Below, piece by piece: positions 1 through 7,326 of a DNA stretch of 64,000 nt. The notes under the pieces were generated by a model that saw nothing but the letters and a program-made list of their open reading frames with translations, was not told where the DNA came from and ran no database searches. The number at the start of each line of letters is the position of its first letter. Within the stretch, counting starts at the first letter, position 1. The translations under genes were made by a program, and so were the position numbers. Source of the stretch: an uncultured Collinsella sp. (lineage in GTDB: Bacteria; Actinomycetota; Coriobacteriia; Coriobacteriales; Coriobacteriaceae); NCBI GenBank assembly GCA_959599915.1, contig CAUGJE010000008.1, positions 1-64,000 on the forward strand. The letters are read 5' to 3'.

Positions 1-72
1 AGCTGCGGAAACGCGGGGCCCGTTCAGGCTGTTGCGTTGAGATTGAAAATCAACCATAATTAAGTTGTTCGT

Positions 73-339
73 GCCTCGACCGAGGTTCGAATCCATGCGG
101 TGTTGCCATAAAAGAAAAGCCCCCGTTGCCGGAGGCTTTCAATTTCAATTGGTGCGGCGTATAGGATTCCGCGCATCCGCTCCGCGGATCCGCGCCGGCT
201 TCGCCCGCCTGCCGGCGTGCTCGCCCGCTCGCTACGGACGCTCCGCGTCCGCTTCACGCTCGCGCCTCGACCGAGGTTCGAATCCCTGTCTGGTCTCCAA
301 AAAAGAAAAGCCCCCGTTGCTGGAGGCTTCAAGTTCAAT
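73..339. repeat. tRNA-Arg-associated structured repeat (tail duplication)
   Basis: This gene-free stretch lies directly downstream of tRNA-Arg (minus strand). The terminator plus the last 20 nt of the tRNA gene (301-359) occurs again at 110-169, so the tRNA 3' end is duplicated. Between the copies sits a GC-rich core (170-263) with several hairpins, for example stem GGACGC/GCGTCC around a GGA loop and ATCCGC/GCGGAT around GGA. The core ends at 264-285 in an inverted copy of the T-arm, GAGGTTCGAATCC. The same inverted T-arm is present once more at 73-94, so a second, partly lost unit lies to the left. The same arrangement is found at tRNA-Leu and tRNA-Phe. No coding signal is seen. Confidence 0.85.
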
Positions 340-416
340 TGGTGCGGCGTATAGGATTCGAACCTATGACGTTCTGATTCGTAGTCAGACCCTCTATCCA
401 GCTGAGGTAACGCCGC
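340..416 (-). tRNA. tRNA-Arg (anticodon ACG)
   Basis: Reading the minus strand, the sequence folds as a complete cloverleaf. The acceptor is GCGGCGT/ACGCCGC, the anticodon stem TCTGA/TCAGA has loop CTACGAA and anticodon ACG, the T-arm is ATAGG-TTCGAAT-CCTAT, and the CCA end is encoded. A Rho-independent terminator (GCCTCC...GGGGGC followed by T-rich sequence) follows at about 303-331. ACG is read as Arg and wobbles to CGN codons once A34 is deaminated to inosine. Confidence 0.97.
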
Positions 417-425
417 AGCGCAAAA

Positions 426-457
426 CATATAAAACCACTTTAGCTTATTGGAGTCAA
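426..457 (-). promoter_or_regulatory. Promoter of tRNA-Arg
   Basis: On the minus strand a -35 TTGACT and a -10-like TATATG lie just upstream of the tRNA 5' end. The spacing is somewhat long, so the exact -10 register is uncertain. Confidence 0.6.
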
Positions 458-493
458 GCACAATCTCAAACTTTTTTTTGGAACGCAGTTTTG

Positions 494-871
494 TCATGCT
501 GCTCCGCATATACCGTCGTTCCCCGTACGATCGATTGGCTTTTCGATCACGTCAAACTTAGCATCAAGTTCCCTCAGGAGCGATCTCACCCGCTGGGCAC
601 AATCATAATCGGCAAACGAGATACTCAACATGCGAGCAACCTGGTTAGATGTCCGGACCCCATAGAAATGCTCCAGGGCCACAAGCCCCTCGTGCGCCAC
701 AAACGTCTCAACCACATGCGGCGACTCCTCGTAGCCCCATTGGGTCAACGGACCCTCGCTCGTCTGTCGAACCACCAGGCCACCCATGCCAGACGGCTCA
801 CACGTCACAAGCAGGTACTCCCCGCCCACGTCGCTCTCAAACAAAACCACCCGCTCATCAAACAGCTCCAT
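494..871 (-). CDS. Hypothetical protein, 125 aa
   Basis: A reading frame of 125 codons whose start ATG is preceded by AAAGGGG at good spacing. The protein is acidic, soluble-looking and has no signal peptide or membrane segment. I recognise no family. The N-terminal half is rich in beta-type residues (RVVLFES, YLLVTC) and the C-terminal part looks helical (about residues 78-110). It stands alone between tRNA-Arg and serS, on the same strand as both. The ribosome binding site and codon use support a real gene; function is unknown. Confidence 0.65.
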   Translation of the reverse strand: MELFDERVVLFESDVGGEYLLVTCEPSGMGGLVVRQTSEGPLTQWGYEESPHVVETFVAHEGLVALEHFYGVRTSNQVARMLSISFADYDCAQRVRSLLRELDAKFDVIEKPIDRTGNDGICGAA

Positions 872-990
872 CGCGTCCCCTTTCTCTCGCTCTTATTTAG
901 CAAAAGCATAGCAGGTAGATGGCTGTATACAGAACAGTTGTTCGTGTGTTTTCTATTGAGCTGTCCGCACAGCATGGTATGGCCGCACAC

Positions 991-1018
991 AAAAAGGGCA
1001 CCCCAAAAAGGAGTGCCC
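991..1018 (-). terminator. serS terminator
   Basis: On the minus strand GGGCACTCC and GGGGTGCCC pair around a T5 loop and are followed by TTTTT, 25 nt downstream of the serS stop. Confidence 0.85.
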
Positions 1019-1042
1019 TAGCAAATCGCCTATGCAGCCAAG

Positions 1043-2326
1043 TTACGCGACCGGCTCGATCTTCTCGAGGCCGCCCATGTAGGGACGAAGAACCTCGGGG
1101 ATCGTGATGGTGCCGTCAGCGTTCTGGTAGTTCTCCAGAATGGCTGCCATGGTACGGCCAGCCGGCAGACCGGAACCGTTGAGGGTGTGCAGATAGCGCG
1201 AACCCTTGAAGTTCTCGGGGTCGCGATACTTGATGTTGGCGCGACGGGCCTGGAAGTCACCGCAGTTGGAGCAGGAGCTGATCTCCTTGTAGGCGTTGTA
1301 GCTCGGCAGCCAGACCTCGACGTCGTAGGTCTGACGGGCAGAGAAGCCCAGGTCGCCGGTGCACAGGCTAATCACGCGATACGGAAGACCCAGCTGCTGC
1401 AGCAGGAACTCGGCCTCGGCGGTCATGCTCTCGAGCTCCTTGTCGGACTCCTCCGGCTTGGCAAACTTGACCATCTCGACCTTGTCGAACTCGTGCTGGC
1501 GAATGATGCCGCGGGTATCGCGACCAGCGGAGCCGGCCTCCTCGCGGAAGCAGGGGGTGAAGGCGGTGTAGCGGCGCGGCAGGGTATCGGCGTCGAGGAC
1601 CTCACCGGCGTGCAGGTTGGTGAGCACGACCTCGGCGGTGGGGATCAGGAAGTTGTCGCCCGAGACGTGATAGGCGTCGTCCTCGAACTTGGGCAGCTGG
1701 CCCGTGCCGAACATGGTCTGACGCTTGACGACGATGGGCGGCCACCACTCCTTAAAACCACGGCTGGTGTGCGTATCGAGGAAGAAGTTGATGAGGGCGC
1801 GCTCAAGACGGGCGCCGGCGCCACCGAGAACGGTGAAGCGGCTGCCGGAGAGCTTGTTGCCGCGCTCGAAGTCAAGGATATCGAGGTCGGTGCCCAGATC
1901 CCAGTGCGGCTTAAAGTCGAAGTCGAACTCGCGCGGGGTGCCCCAACGACGGCGTTCGATGTTCTCGTCCTCGTCCTTGCCGTACGGCGTGGCCTCGCAA
2001 GGAATGTTGGGCAGGTGAGCCATGAAGTCGTACTGCTCCTGCTCGAGGGCGGTGCGGCGCTCGGCCAGACCGTCAATTTTCTCGTTGACGGCGCGCACGG
2101 CCTCTTTGGCGGCCTCAGCCTCGTCCTTCTTGCCCTCCTTCATCAGGGCGCCGATCTTCTTGGACTCGGCATTGCGCGTGGCTTGAAGTTCCTCGACCTC
2201 GGTGATGACGGCACGACGCTCGTCGTCGAGCTCAAAGAACTTCTCGCGATCCCAAGACGTCTGGCGGTTAGCCATGGCGACATCGATGGCATCGGGGTTC
2301 TCGCGAACAAACTTGATATCAAGCAT
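1043..2326 (-). CDS. serS: Serine--tRNA ligase
   Basis: Class II aminoacyl-tRNA synthetase that charges tRNA-Ser (and tRNA-Sec if present) in the cytosol. The 427-aa product has the typical SerRS layout. An N-terminal long coiled-coil arm (about residues 30-100, rich in E/K/A) is followed by the catalytic domain with motif 2 (CFREEAGSAGRDTRG) and motif 3 near the C-terminus (NGSGLPAGRTMAAILEN). The start MLDIKFVRENP is chosen because GGAGG lies 6 nt upstream and MLD(I/P) is the usual SerRS N-terminus; an upstream in-frame ATG lacks this. No T-box is seen upstream. It is monocistronic, with its own terminator at 991-1018, and divergent from the 57-aa membrane protein gene at 2438. Confidence 0.97.
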   Translation of the reverse strand: MLDIKFVRENPDAIDVAMANRQTSWDREKFFELDDERRAVITEVEELQATRNAESKKIGALMKEGKKDEAEAAKEAVRAVNEKIDGLAERRTALEQEQYDFMAHLPNIPCEATPYGKDEDENIERRRWGTPREFDFDFKPHWDLGTDLDILDFERGNKLSGSRFTVLGGAGARLERALINFFLDTHTSRGFKEWWPPIVVKRQTMFGTGQLPKFEDDAYHVSGDNFLIPTAEVVLTNLHAGEVLDADTLPRRYTAFTPCFREEAGSAGRDTRGIIRQHEFDKVEMVKFAKPEESDKELESMTAEAEFLLQQLGLPYRVISLCTGDLGFSARQTYDVEVWLPSYNAYKEISSCSNCGDFQARRANIKYRDPENFKGSRYLHTLNGSGLPAGRTMAAILENYQNADGTITIPEVLRPYMGGLEKIEPVA

Positions 2327-2437
2327 TAGATCCTCCGGCGATATACATTCCATTTAGGTTGCAACCTTGTACATGTATGGGCAAGTATATACTTATGAGC
2401 GTTTACGACCCAACTCAACTACGCAAGAAGGCACCCA

Positions 2438-2611
2438 ATGGACGCAGTTTTTTCCTTTTTGTTTGGCACCCGCACCGGTTTTGCCATCCTTTTCGCCGGC
2501 GGCATCCTGCTGTTTGCGATTATTGCCTTTGTAATGGAGAAGCGCACCCATAAGATGTATGTCGACCGCGGCCCCAAGTCCGAGGACGAAGAAGACAGCT
2601 TCTGGGACTAA
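2438..2611 (+). CDS. Small membrane protein, 57 aa
   Basis: A short frame starting MDAVFSFLFGTRTGFAILF, with AAGAAGG 7 nt upstream of the ATG. Residues 13-33 form one strongly hydrophobic helix (FAILFAGGILLFAIIAF), followed by a positively charged stretch (MEKRTHK) and an acidic tail (SEDEEDSFWD). This predicts a single-pass protein with its charged C-terminus in the cytoplasm. It is divergent from serS and followed by a strong terminator. No family is recognised. The ribosome binding site, membrane segment and terminator together make it a believable small gene. Confidence 0.7.
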   Translation: MDAVFSFLFGTRTGFAILFAGGILLFAIIAFVMEKRTHKMYVDRGPKSEDEEDSFWD

Positions 2612-2661
2612 CCTGCCAAAAAGGGACAGGTTTATTTTGGTCGGTTTTATCTGGGCAAACG
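2611..2661 (-). repeat. Hairpin-tail interspersed repeat, copy 1
   Basis: Read on the minus strand this 51-bp tail, beginning CGTTTGCCCAGATAAAACC and continuing to CCTGTCCCTTTTTGGCAGGT, closely matches the sequence at 58961-59012. In both places it directly follows a long hairpin. A third, shorter version lies at 2730-2772. Confidence 0.75.
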
Positions 2662-2664
2662 CAA

Positions 2665-2705
2665 GTGCCCCGCAACTGGAATTGAGCCAGTTGCGGGGCA
2701 CTTTT
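2665..2705 (+). terminator. Terminator of the 57-aa gene
   Basis: A 15-bp perfect stem GTGCCCCGCAACTGG/CCAGTTGCGGGGCAC with a 7-nt loop, followed by TTTT. It sits between two copies of the hairpin-tail repeat and probably also insulates proC. Confidence 0.8.
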
Positions 2706-2729
2706 CGCTAAAAGGACAAAACCGCAGGA

Positions 2730-2772
2730 AAAACCTGCCAACATAAACCTGTCCCGTTTTTGGTCGGTTTTA
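2730..2772 (+). repeat. Hairpin-tail interspersed repeat, copy 2
   Basis: Contains AACCTGCCAACATAAACCTG, then TCCCGTTTTTGGTCGG, matching copies 1 and 3 with a few changes. It reaches the 3' end of proC. Confidence 0.65.
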
Positions 2773-3540
2773 CTGGAGGGTTGCGTCGATTGCCTTGACC
2801 AGGGCGCTGCGCATGCCGGCGTCCTCGAGCGCAACGACGCCCTTGATGGTGGCACCACCGGGCGAGCATACGGCATCCTTCATCGCCGCAGGATGCTGGC
2901 CAGTTGCAAGCTGCAGTTTTGCCGTACCCAGCACCATCTGGCTCACAATGCGATAAGCATCCGCACGCGGGATACCGTGCTTGACCGCCGCATCGCCCAG
3001 GGCCTCGATTGCCATGGCGACAAACGCCGGAGCGCAACCACCCACCGTGCCGCCCACAAACAGCAGGCTTGTGTCGAGCTCGACGACAGCGCCAAGCTTA
3101 CCGAGCAGGTCGAGCACCACAGCACGCTGCTCGTCGTTAAGCGTCGAAGCCTTCTCGCAGGCGATGACGCCCTCGCCCACCGAAACCGGCGTGTTGGGCA
3201 CCGTCGAGATATGCGCGACGCCCGGCAGGACCTGCTCCCACTTGGCACTGTCCCAGGTCCAGGCAACCGACAGAACGACCTTTTTGGCAAAAGCATCCTT
3301 GAGCGGGGCGAATACCTTCTCGATCATGTACGGTTTGACCGCAGCGACCACGATATCGGATGCGGCGACAACCTCGGCGGCATCGTGGCAGGCGACCATG
3401 CCGCGCGCCTCGCAGCGCTCAACCAGTGCGTCGTAGCGACCCGCGCAGGCGCACATGTCGCTCGCAGCTACACCGGCAGCGATCCAGCCATCGGCCATAG
3501 CGCTCGCCATATTGCCAAAACCGACAAATCCAATCTTCAT
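2770..3540 (-). CDS. proC: Pyrroline-5-carboxylate reductase
   Basis: Catalyses the last step of proline synthesis, NAD(P)H-dependent reduction of pyrroline-5-carboxylate. The 256-aa product starts MKIGFVGFGNMASAM, the Rossmann GxGxM(A/G) nucleotide-binding motif typical of ProC. The C-terminal dimerisation domain carries the family signature around VCSPGGATIKGVVALEDAGM. The start is set by AAAGGA upstream of the ATG at 3540; an ATG eight codons earlier has no ribosome binding site. Length is usual for the family. No proA or proB neighbour is in the window. Confidence 0.93.
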   Translation of the reverse strand: MKIGFVGFGNMASAMADGWIAAGVAASDMCACAGRYDALVERCEARGMVACHDAAEVVAASDIVVAAVKPYMIEKVFAPLKDAFAKKVVLSVAWTWDSAKWEQVLPGVAHISTVPNTPVSVGEGVIACEKASTLNDEQRAVVLDLLGKLGAVVELDTSLLFVGGTVGGCAPAFVAMAIEALGDAAVKHGIPRADAYRIVSQMVLGTAKLQLATGQHPAAMKDAVCSPGGATIKGVVALEDAGMRSALVKAIDATLQ

Positions 3541-3613
3541 ATCGCATAGTCCTTTCAGACACATTCCTCAAAACGAAAGGTATTGTCCCACGCCATTGTT
3601 TCGTATTGCCGAC

Positions 3614-4084
3614 CTATTTGTGATACGGCTCGCCACGACTGATCTTACAGGCACGGTAAATCTGCTCTAGCAGCACCACACGCGCCAGGTTATGCGGCAA
3701 GGTAATGCGTCCAAAGCTGAGCATCTCGTCGGCTCGTGCGCGCACGTCATCGCTCACGCCGTCCGAACCGCCGATTACAAAGGCAATGTCGCTGCCGCCT
3801 CGCAGCATAAGATCGTCGAGCCTCGCCGAAAACTCCTCGCTCGAGCGCTCCTTGCCCTCGATAGCCAGCAGGATCACATGCGCTCGAGATGGCAAGGCGG
3901 CAAGAATCGCCGCCCCCTCCTTGTCGCGCGCGGCATCCACGCCGCCCGCCTTAGCCGGGTCGATATCGGCCACCTCGCGGATATCCACCTTGGCATAGGC
4001 ACCTAGGCGCTTGGTGTACTCAGCGCACGCGTCCTTCCAAAAGCGCTCCTTGAGCTTACCGACGCAAACGACGGTGTATTTCAC
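3614..4084 (-). CDS. rlmH: 23S rRNA pseudouridine-1915 N3-methyltransferase RlmH
   Basis: SPOUT-class methyltransferase that methylates N3 of pseudouridine 1915 in helix 69 of 23S rRNA. At 156 aa it has the normal family length. Visible signatures are the N-terminal YTVVCVGKLKERFW, the SAM-binding knot segment FVIGGSDGVSDDV and the C-terminal LPHNLARVVLLEQIYRA followed by GEPYHK, the conserved end of the family. It begins 6 nt after the stop of the SPFH gene, so the two are probably cotranscribed. Confidence 0.95.
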   Translation of the reverse strand: MKYTVVCVGKLKERFWKDACAEYTKRLGAYAKVDIREVADIDPAKAGGVDAARDKEGAAILAALPSRAHVILLAIEGKERSSEEFSARLDDLMLRGGSDIAFVIGGSDGVSDDVRARADEMLSFGRITLPHNLARVVLLEQIYRACKISRGEPYHK

Positions 4085-4090
4085 GCGCGT

Positions 4091-5029
4091 CTACTCCTTC
4101 GAATCGTTTTGAACTTTGCCGGCGGCCAGCATCTGCTCGAACATCGAGGCCGACTGCGAAAAGTCGCTCGGCAGCACGACCGTCGAGGTTTTACCCGTGC
4201 GAGCGAACTCCGTCATCATCTCGGACCACTGCGTAAACATGAACAGTTGGTTGGCCTCGTCATTGCCGACACCCGTCTCCTGGATGATCTCGAGCGAATC
4301 TTTGATACCCAGCGCGATGGCCTTGCGCTGGTTGGCGATGCCCTCGCCCGCCTTTTCCATAGCCTCGGCCTCGGCGGTCGCCTCGGTGACGCGCTTGATG
4401 CGGTCGGCCTCGGCGAGCTCCTGCGCGGCAGCGCGCTTGCGCTGGGCAGCGTTGATGTCGTTCATGGAGTTCTCAACCTCGGTCGGCAGTGCGATTTTGG
4501 TGATGAGCGTCGACACGAGGGTGAAGCCGTAGGCGGCCATCTGCTCGGAAACGGTAGCGTTGACATCCTTGGCGATGTCATCCTTCTTGGCAAAGACCTC
4601 ATCGAGTGTGTAGACGGGGATGGAGGAGCGCAGGGCGTCGGTGATGAAGTCGCGCATCTGGTCGACGGGCTCCTGCAGCATGTAGTAGCTCTTGTAGATG
4701 CCCGAATCTGCCGGGCCGGCGCCCATGTCGTAGCTCACGTGGTACTGAGCGGAGACCTCAAGACCGATGGTCACGTTGTCCTGGGTCTTAACGTCGATGC
4801 CAAAACCGTTTTTCATGGTGCGCAGGCTCACCGTGGCGGCCTTGCGGTCGATCACGGGCACCTTCACGTGGAAGCCCGCGTTGACGATACGGTTGAACTT
4901 ACCCAAGCGCTCGATGATTACGGCGTGCTGCTGTTCAACGACATAACAGGCGTTGGGGAGCAGCAGCAACAGGATGATGATGGGAATCAAAAGGCTGGTA
5001 AGGGCGGCGATGATACCGGAAAACAGCAT
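4091..5029 (-). CDS. SPFH/Band 7 (stomatin-like) membrane protein
   Basis: A 312-aa membrane scaffold protein of the SPFH family. It has an N-terminal hydrophobic segment (residues about 4-24, then YVVEQQHAVIIERLGKF, the classic start of the Band 7 domain), the domain core through about residue 200, and a C-terminal helical region rich in A/E (RKRAAAQELAEADRIKRVTEA). Such proteins oligomerise at membranes and organise microdomains or protease complexes. No adjacent NfeD-type partner is seen. AGGAG 6 nt before the ATG at 5029 sets the start. Close coupling to rlmH is positional only. Confidence 0.9.
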   Translation of the reverse strand: MLFSGIIAALTSLLIPIIILLLLLPNACYVVEQQHAVIIERLGKFNRIVNAGFHVKVPVIDRKAATVSLRTMKNGFGIDVKTQDNVTIGLEVSAQYHVSYDMGAGPADSGIYKSYYMLQEPVDQMRDFITDALRSSIPVYTLDEVFAKKDDIAKDVNATVSEQMAAYGFTLVSTLITKIALPTEVENSMNDINAAQRKRAAAQELAEADRIKRVTEATAEAEAMEKAGEGIANQRKAIALGIKDSLEIIQETGVGNDEANQLFMFTQWSEMMTEFARTGKTSTVVLPSDFSQSASMFEQMLAAGKVQNDSKE

Positions 5030-5086
5030 GGTCTCTCCTCTGATAGGCACACGTTGGTACTAGGATACCCGTCCAAGGAGATCGTG

Positions 5087-5318
5087 CATAACAAAAAGAG
5101 CTCCCATTGCTGGGAGCTCTTTCAATCCATGGTGCGGGCGAAAGGACGTCCGCGTATCCGCTTCGCGGATCCGCACCGGCTTCGCCCGCCTGCCGGCGGA
5201 CTCGCCAGCTCGCTAAAAACGCTCCGCGTTTTCTTGACGCTCGCTCCTTCACAGGTTCAAGTCCCTGCGATGGGCACATAACAAAAAAGCCCCCATTGCT
5301 GGGAGCTCTTTCAATCAA
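5087..5318. repeat. tRNA-Leu-associated structured repeat (tail duplication)
   Basis: The terminator and last 18 nt of tRNA-Leu (5276-5336) are repeated at 5087-5147. Between them is a GC-rich core resembling that downstream of tRNA-Arg; both contain CGCCGGCAGGCGGGCGAAGC read on the minus strand. One hairpin stem is AAAACGC/GCGTTTT here but GGACGC/GCGTCC at tRNA-Arg, around the same GGA loop. This is a compensatory change. The core ends at 5252-5267 in CAGGTTCAAGTCCCTG, an inverted T-arm carrying the T-loop of this tRNA-Leu. Confidence 0.85.
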
Positions 5319-5405
5319 TGGTGCGGGCGAAAGGACTTGAACCTTCATGGGGTTGCCCCCATACGGACCTGAACCGTACGCGTCTGCCAATTCCGCCACG
5401 CCCGC
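5319..5405 (-). tRNA. tRNA-Leu (anticodon CAG)
   Basis: An 87-nt class II tRNA with a long variable arm (TGGGGGCAACCCCA). The acceptor GCGGGCG/CGCCCGC is perfect, the anticodon stem TACGG/CCGTA encloses TTCAGGT (anticodon CAG), the T-loop is TTCAAGT and CCA is encoded. A hairpin terminator follows at about 5282-5310. Confidence 0.96.
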
Positions 5406-5416
5406 GTGCAGGAATT

Positions 5417-5445
5417 AGAATAACGGAGCGCCACCGCGAACGCAA
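5417..5445 (-). promoter_or_regulatory. Promoter of tRNA-Leu
   Basis: Minus-strand TTGCGT (-35) and TATTCT (-10) are separated by 17 nt, 12 nt upstream of the mature tRNA 5' end. Confidence 0.75.
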
Positions 5446-5448
5446 GAA

Positions 5449-6366
5449 CTATTTTTGAAAAAGTTTGCAGGCATTTTCCCAAGCGGCATGCGCGATTGTT
5501 TCGGCGTCCTCACCAGTGCGATCGACACGGTCGTTAACCAGCGCGTTTGCCGTAATGGAGATCATTGCTGGCTCGCATTCAAGACCGCGGATGGGCTCCG
5601 GAGCCATATACGGGCAATCCGTCTCGAACAAAATGCGGTCGAGCGGGGTCGCCGCAAATGCCTCGCGCACGTCGTCGTTGCGCTTAAAGGTGGCCGCACC
5701 ACCATAGGCGATATAGCAGCCCAGCTTCACAAAGCGCTCCATCGTGGCGCGGTCCTCGCCAAAACAGTGCAGCACACAACCGGCCTGGGGCACGCCCACC
5801 TCACGAAGCACGTTGTAGGCGTCCACGTGCGAGGTACGCTCCTGGTCCATGTCCTCGTGACGCAGATGCAGCTCCACCGGCACGTTACGACACACGGCAA
5901 GCTCGAGCTGGCGCGCCATGCAATCAATCTGCACGCTGTGGGGCGCCGGCGTGATGTCGTCGTCGTAATCCATGTGGTAGTCCAGACCGATTTCGCCAAT
6001 ACCGGCACACAAAGGGTCATCAAGCGCAGCAACAACCTGCGCGTGAATGTCGTCGGTATAGTCCGGCGCGCCATACGGATGCACGCCGGCAAGATACTTG
6101 ATCTGCGGGATATCCTGCATCGGCAGAATTTCGCGCACGAGCCAGTCGCTATAGTCCGTCACGCTGCGCTTGTCGGCGATGGGGTCGAAGACCGTCACCA
6201 ACAGGTCGATGCCTGCCGCCTTGGCACGCACGAGTGTCTCGGGCACATCCTTGCCCCAGAACGAAAGCAGATGCGCATGTGTGTCGGCAAGCGGTGCCAA
6301 GGGCACGGGACAAGCAACCGTCTTCTTTTTCTTGGTAAACGTCACGCGTTCGGCATTAAGCGTCAT
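5449..6366 (-). CDS. tatD: TatD family metal-dependent hydrolase
   Basis: A 305-aa TIM-barrel metallohydrolase of the TatD/YcfH family (3'-5' DNase activity is known for family members). Metal-ligand motifs are visible: LADTHAHL near residue 25, EIGLDYH, the HLRHEDM and LHCFGED histidines, and ETDCPYM near the C-terminus. The start ATG at 6366 overlaps the end of rsmA by 11 nt, so translation is probably coupled. About 20 basic residues precede the barrel, slightly more than usual. TatD next to rsmA and metG is a common arrangement in Gram-positive bacteria and Actinobacteria. Confidence 0.92.
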   Translation of the reverse strand: MTLNAERVTFTKKKKTVACPVPLAPLADTHAHLLSFWGKDVPETLVRAKAAGIDLLVTVFDPIADKRSVTDYSDWLVREILPMQDIPQIKYLAGVHPYGAPDYTDDIHAQVVAALDDPLCAGIGEIGLDYHMDYDDDITPAPHSVQIDCMARQLELAVCRNVPVELHLRHEDMDQERTSHVDAYNVLREVGVPQAGCVLHCFGEDRATMERFVKLGCYIAYGGAATFKRNDDVREAFAATPLDRILFETDCPYMAPEPIRGLECEPAMISITANALVNDRVDRTGEDAETIAHAAWENACKLFQK

Positions 6367-7216
6367 GGGAAAGCTCCCGAGCCAGGCACACAAAGTCGGC
6401 GACGCCGAGCGTCTCGGCGCGCGTGGTGGGTGCGATACCGCAAGCCTCAAAGGCGGCATCGAGCACGTCCTTGGCAAAGCCGTTGGCGCTCATGGAATTG
6501 CGGATGGTCTTGCGACGCTGGGCAAATGCAGCATCAATCACGCGGGCCACAAATTCGCGATCGAGCCCTTCGGGCACCACGCCGTCAACACGGTCGATAC
6601 GCACGACAGCCGAGTCCACGTGCGGCGCCGGCATAAAGCAACGCGGCGGCACCTCAAAGCGACCCGTCACCTGCGCATACAGGCCGAGCTTTGCCGTATA
6701 GCCGCCATAGGTCTTGTTGCCCGGCACTGCGGCAATGCGATCGGCAACCTCCTTTTGCACCATGACGACGGCGCGCTTGAGCGCCGGCATCGTCTGGAAA
6801 AATTGCAAAATGATCGTCGCCGCCACGTTATAGGGCAAGTTCGCGACAAATACCGTCGGCTCACCGCCCGCAGCCTGCTCAATCTGCTCCGGCGTCACCT
6901 TGAGCGCATCGCCCATGATAAAGCGGAAGTTGGCATAGTCGGCGGCGTGAGCATCGAGCACCGGCTCGAGCTCGGGATCTGCCTCGATCGACGTGACGCA
7001 CGCCGCCTCCTGCAGCAACGCAAGTGTCAACGTACCGCAACCCGGACCCACCTCGAGTACGCGCTCGTCACCTGCAAGCTCAGCGAGCTCACAGATGCGT
7101 TCGATCACATGGTTGTCGATCAGGAAGTTTTGGCCCAGGCGGTGCTTGGTCGCAAGGCCAAACTCCTCCAGCAGCTCCCTTGTTGCCGTGGGGTTTGCCA
7201 AAGGCGAAGTTGTCAT
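6356..7216 (-). CDS. rsmA: 16S rRNA dimethyladenosine transferase (KsgA/RsmA)
   Basis: SAM-dependent enzyme that dimethylates A1518 and A1519 in helix 45 of 16S rRNA. The 286-aa product shows KHRLGQNFLID, the SAM-binding VLEVGPGCGTLT, and the catalytic motif IV FVANLPYNVAATII, all diagnostic. It overlaps tatD and lies downstream of metG on the same strand, separated by a probable terminator at 7255-7284. Confidence 0.96.
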   Translation of the reverse strand: MTTSPLANPTATRELLEEFGLATKHRLGQNFLIDNHVIERICELAELAGDERVLEVGPGCGTLTLALLQEAACVTSIEADPELEPVLDAHAADYANFRFIMGDALKVTPEQIEQAAGGEPTVFVANLPYNVAATIILQFFQTMPALKRAVVMVQKEVADRIAAVPGNKTYGGYTAKLGLYAQVTGRFEVPPRCFMPAPHVDSAVVRIDRVDGVVPEGLDREFVARVIDAAFAQRRKTIRNSMSANGFAKDVLDAAFEACGIAPTTRAETLGVADFVCLARELSHDA

Positions 7217-7254
7217 AGTTGCCTCCTTAGCATGATGGCGGCGTCTTGAAACGA

Positions 7255-7284
7255 AAGGGCATGGACCGTTGCGGCCATGCCCTT
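7255..7284 (-). terminator. Probable metG terminator
   Basis: A 10-bp inverted repeat AAGGGCATGG/CCATGCCCTT, followed on the minus strand by TTTCGTTTC. The T-tract is interrupted, so termination may be partial. Confidence 0.5.
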
Positions 7285-7326
7285 ACATCTAAACATCAAA
7301 TTGCCGATATGGCGCTCGCGCGGTCT

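Noticed and set aside
65..1021. Long plus-strand open frame over the tRNA-Arg repeat and the gene at 494
   Set aside because: It reads through tRNA and hairpin sequence, has no ribosome binding site and lies opposite better-supported genes.
1187..2329. Long plus-strand frame opposite serS
   Set aside because: Composition is that of a reverse-strand shadow (Val/Leu/Gly-rich, no motifs); serS is certain.
5107..5399. Open frames across the tRNA-Leu repeat
   Set aside because: They translate the hairpin core and the tRNA itself and have no ribosome binding site.
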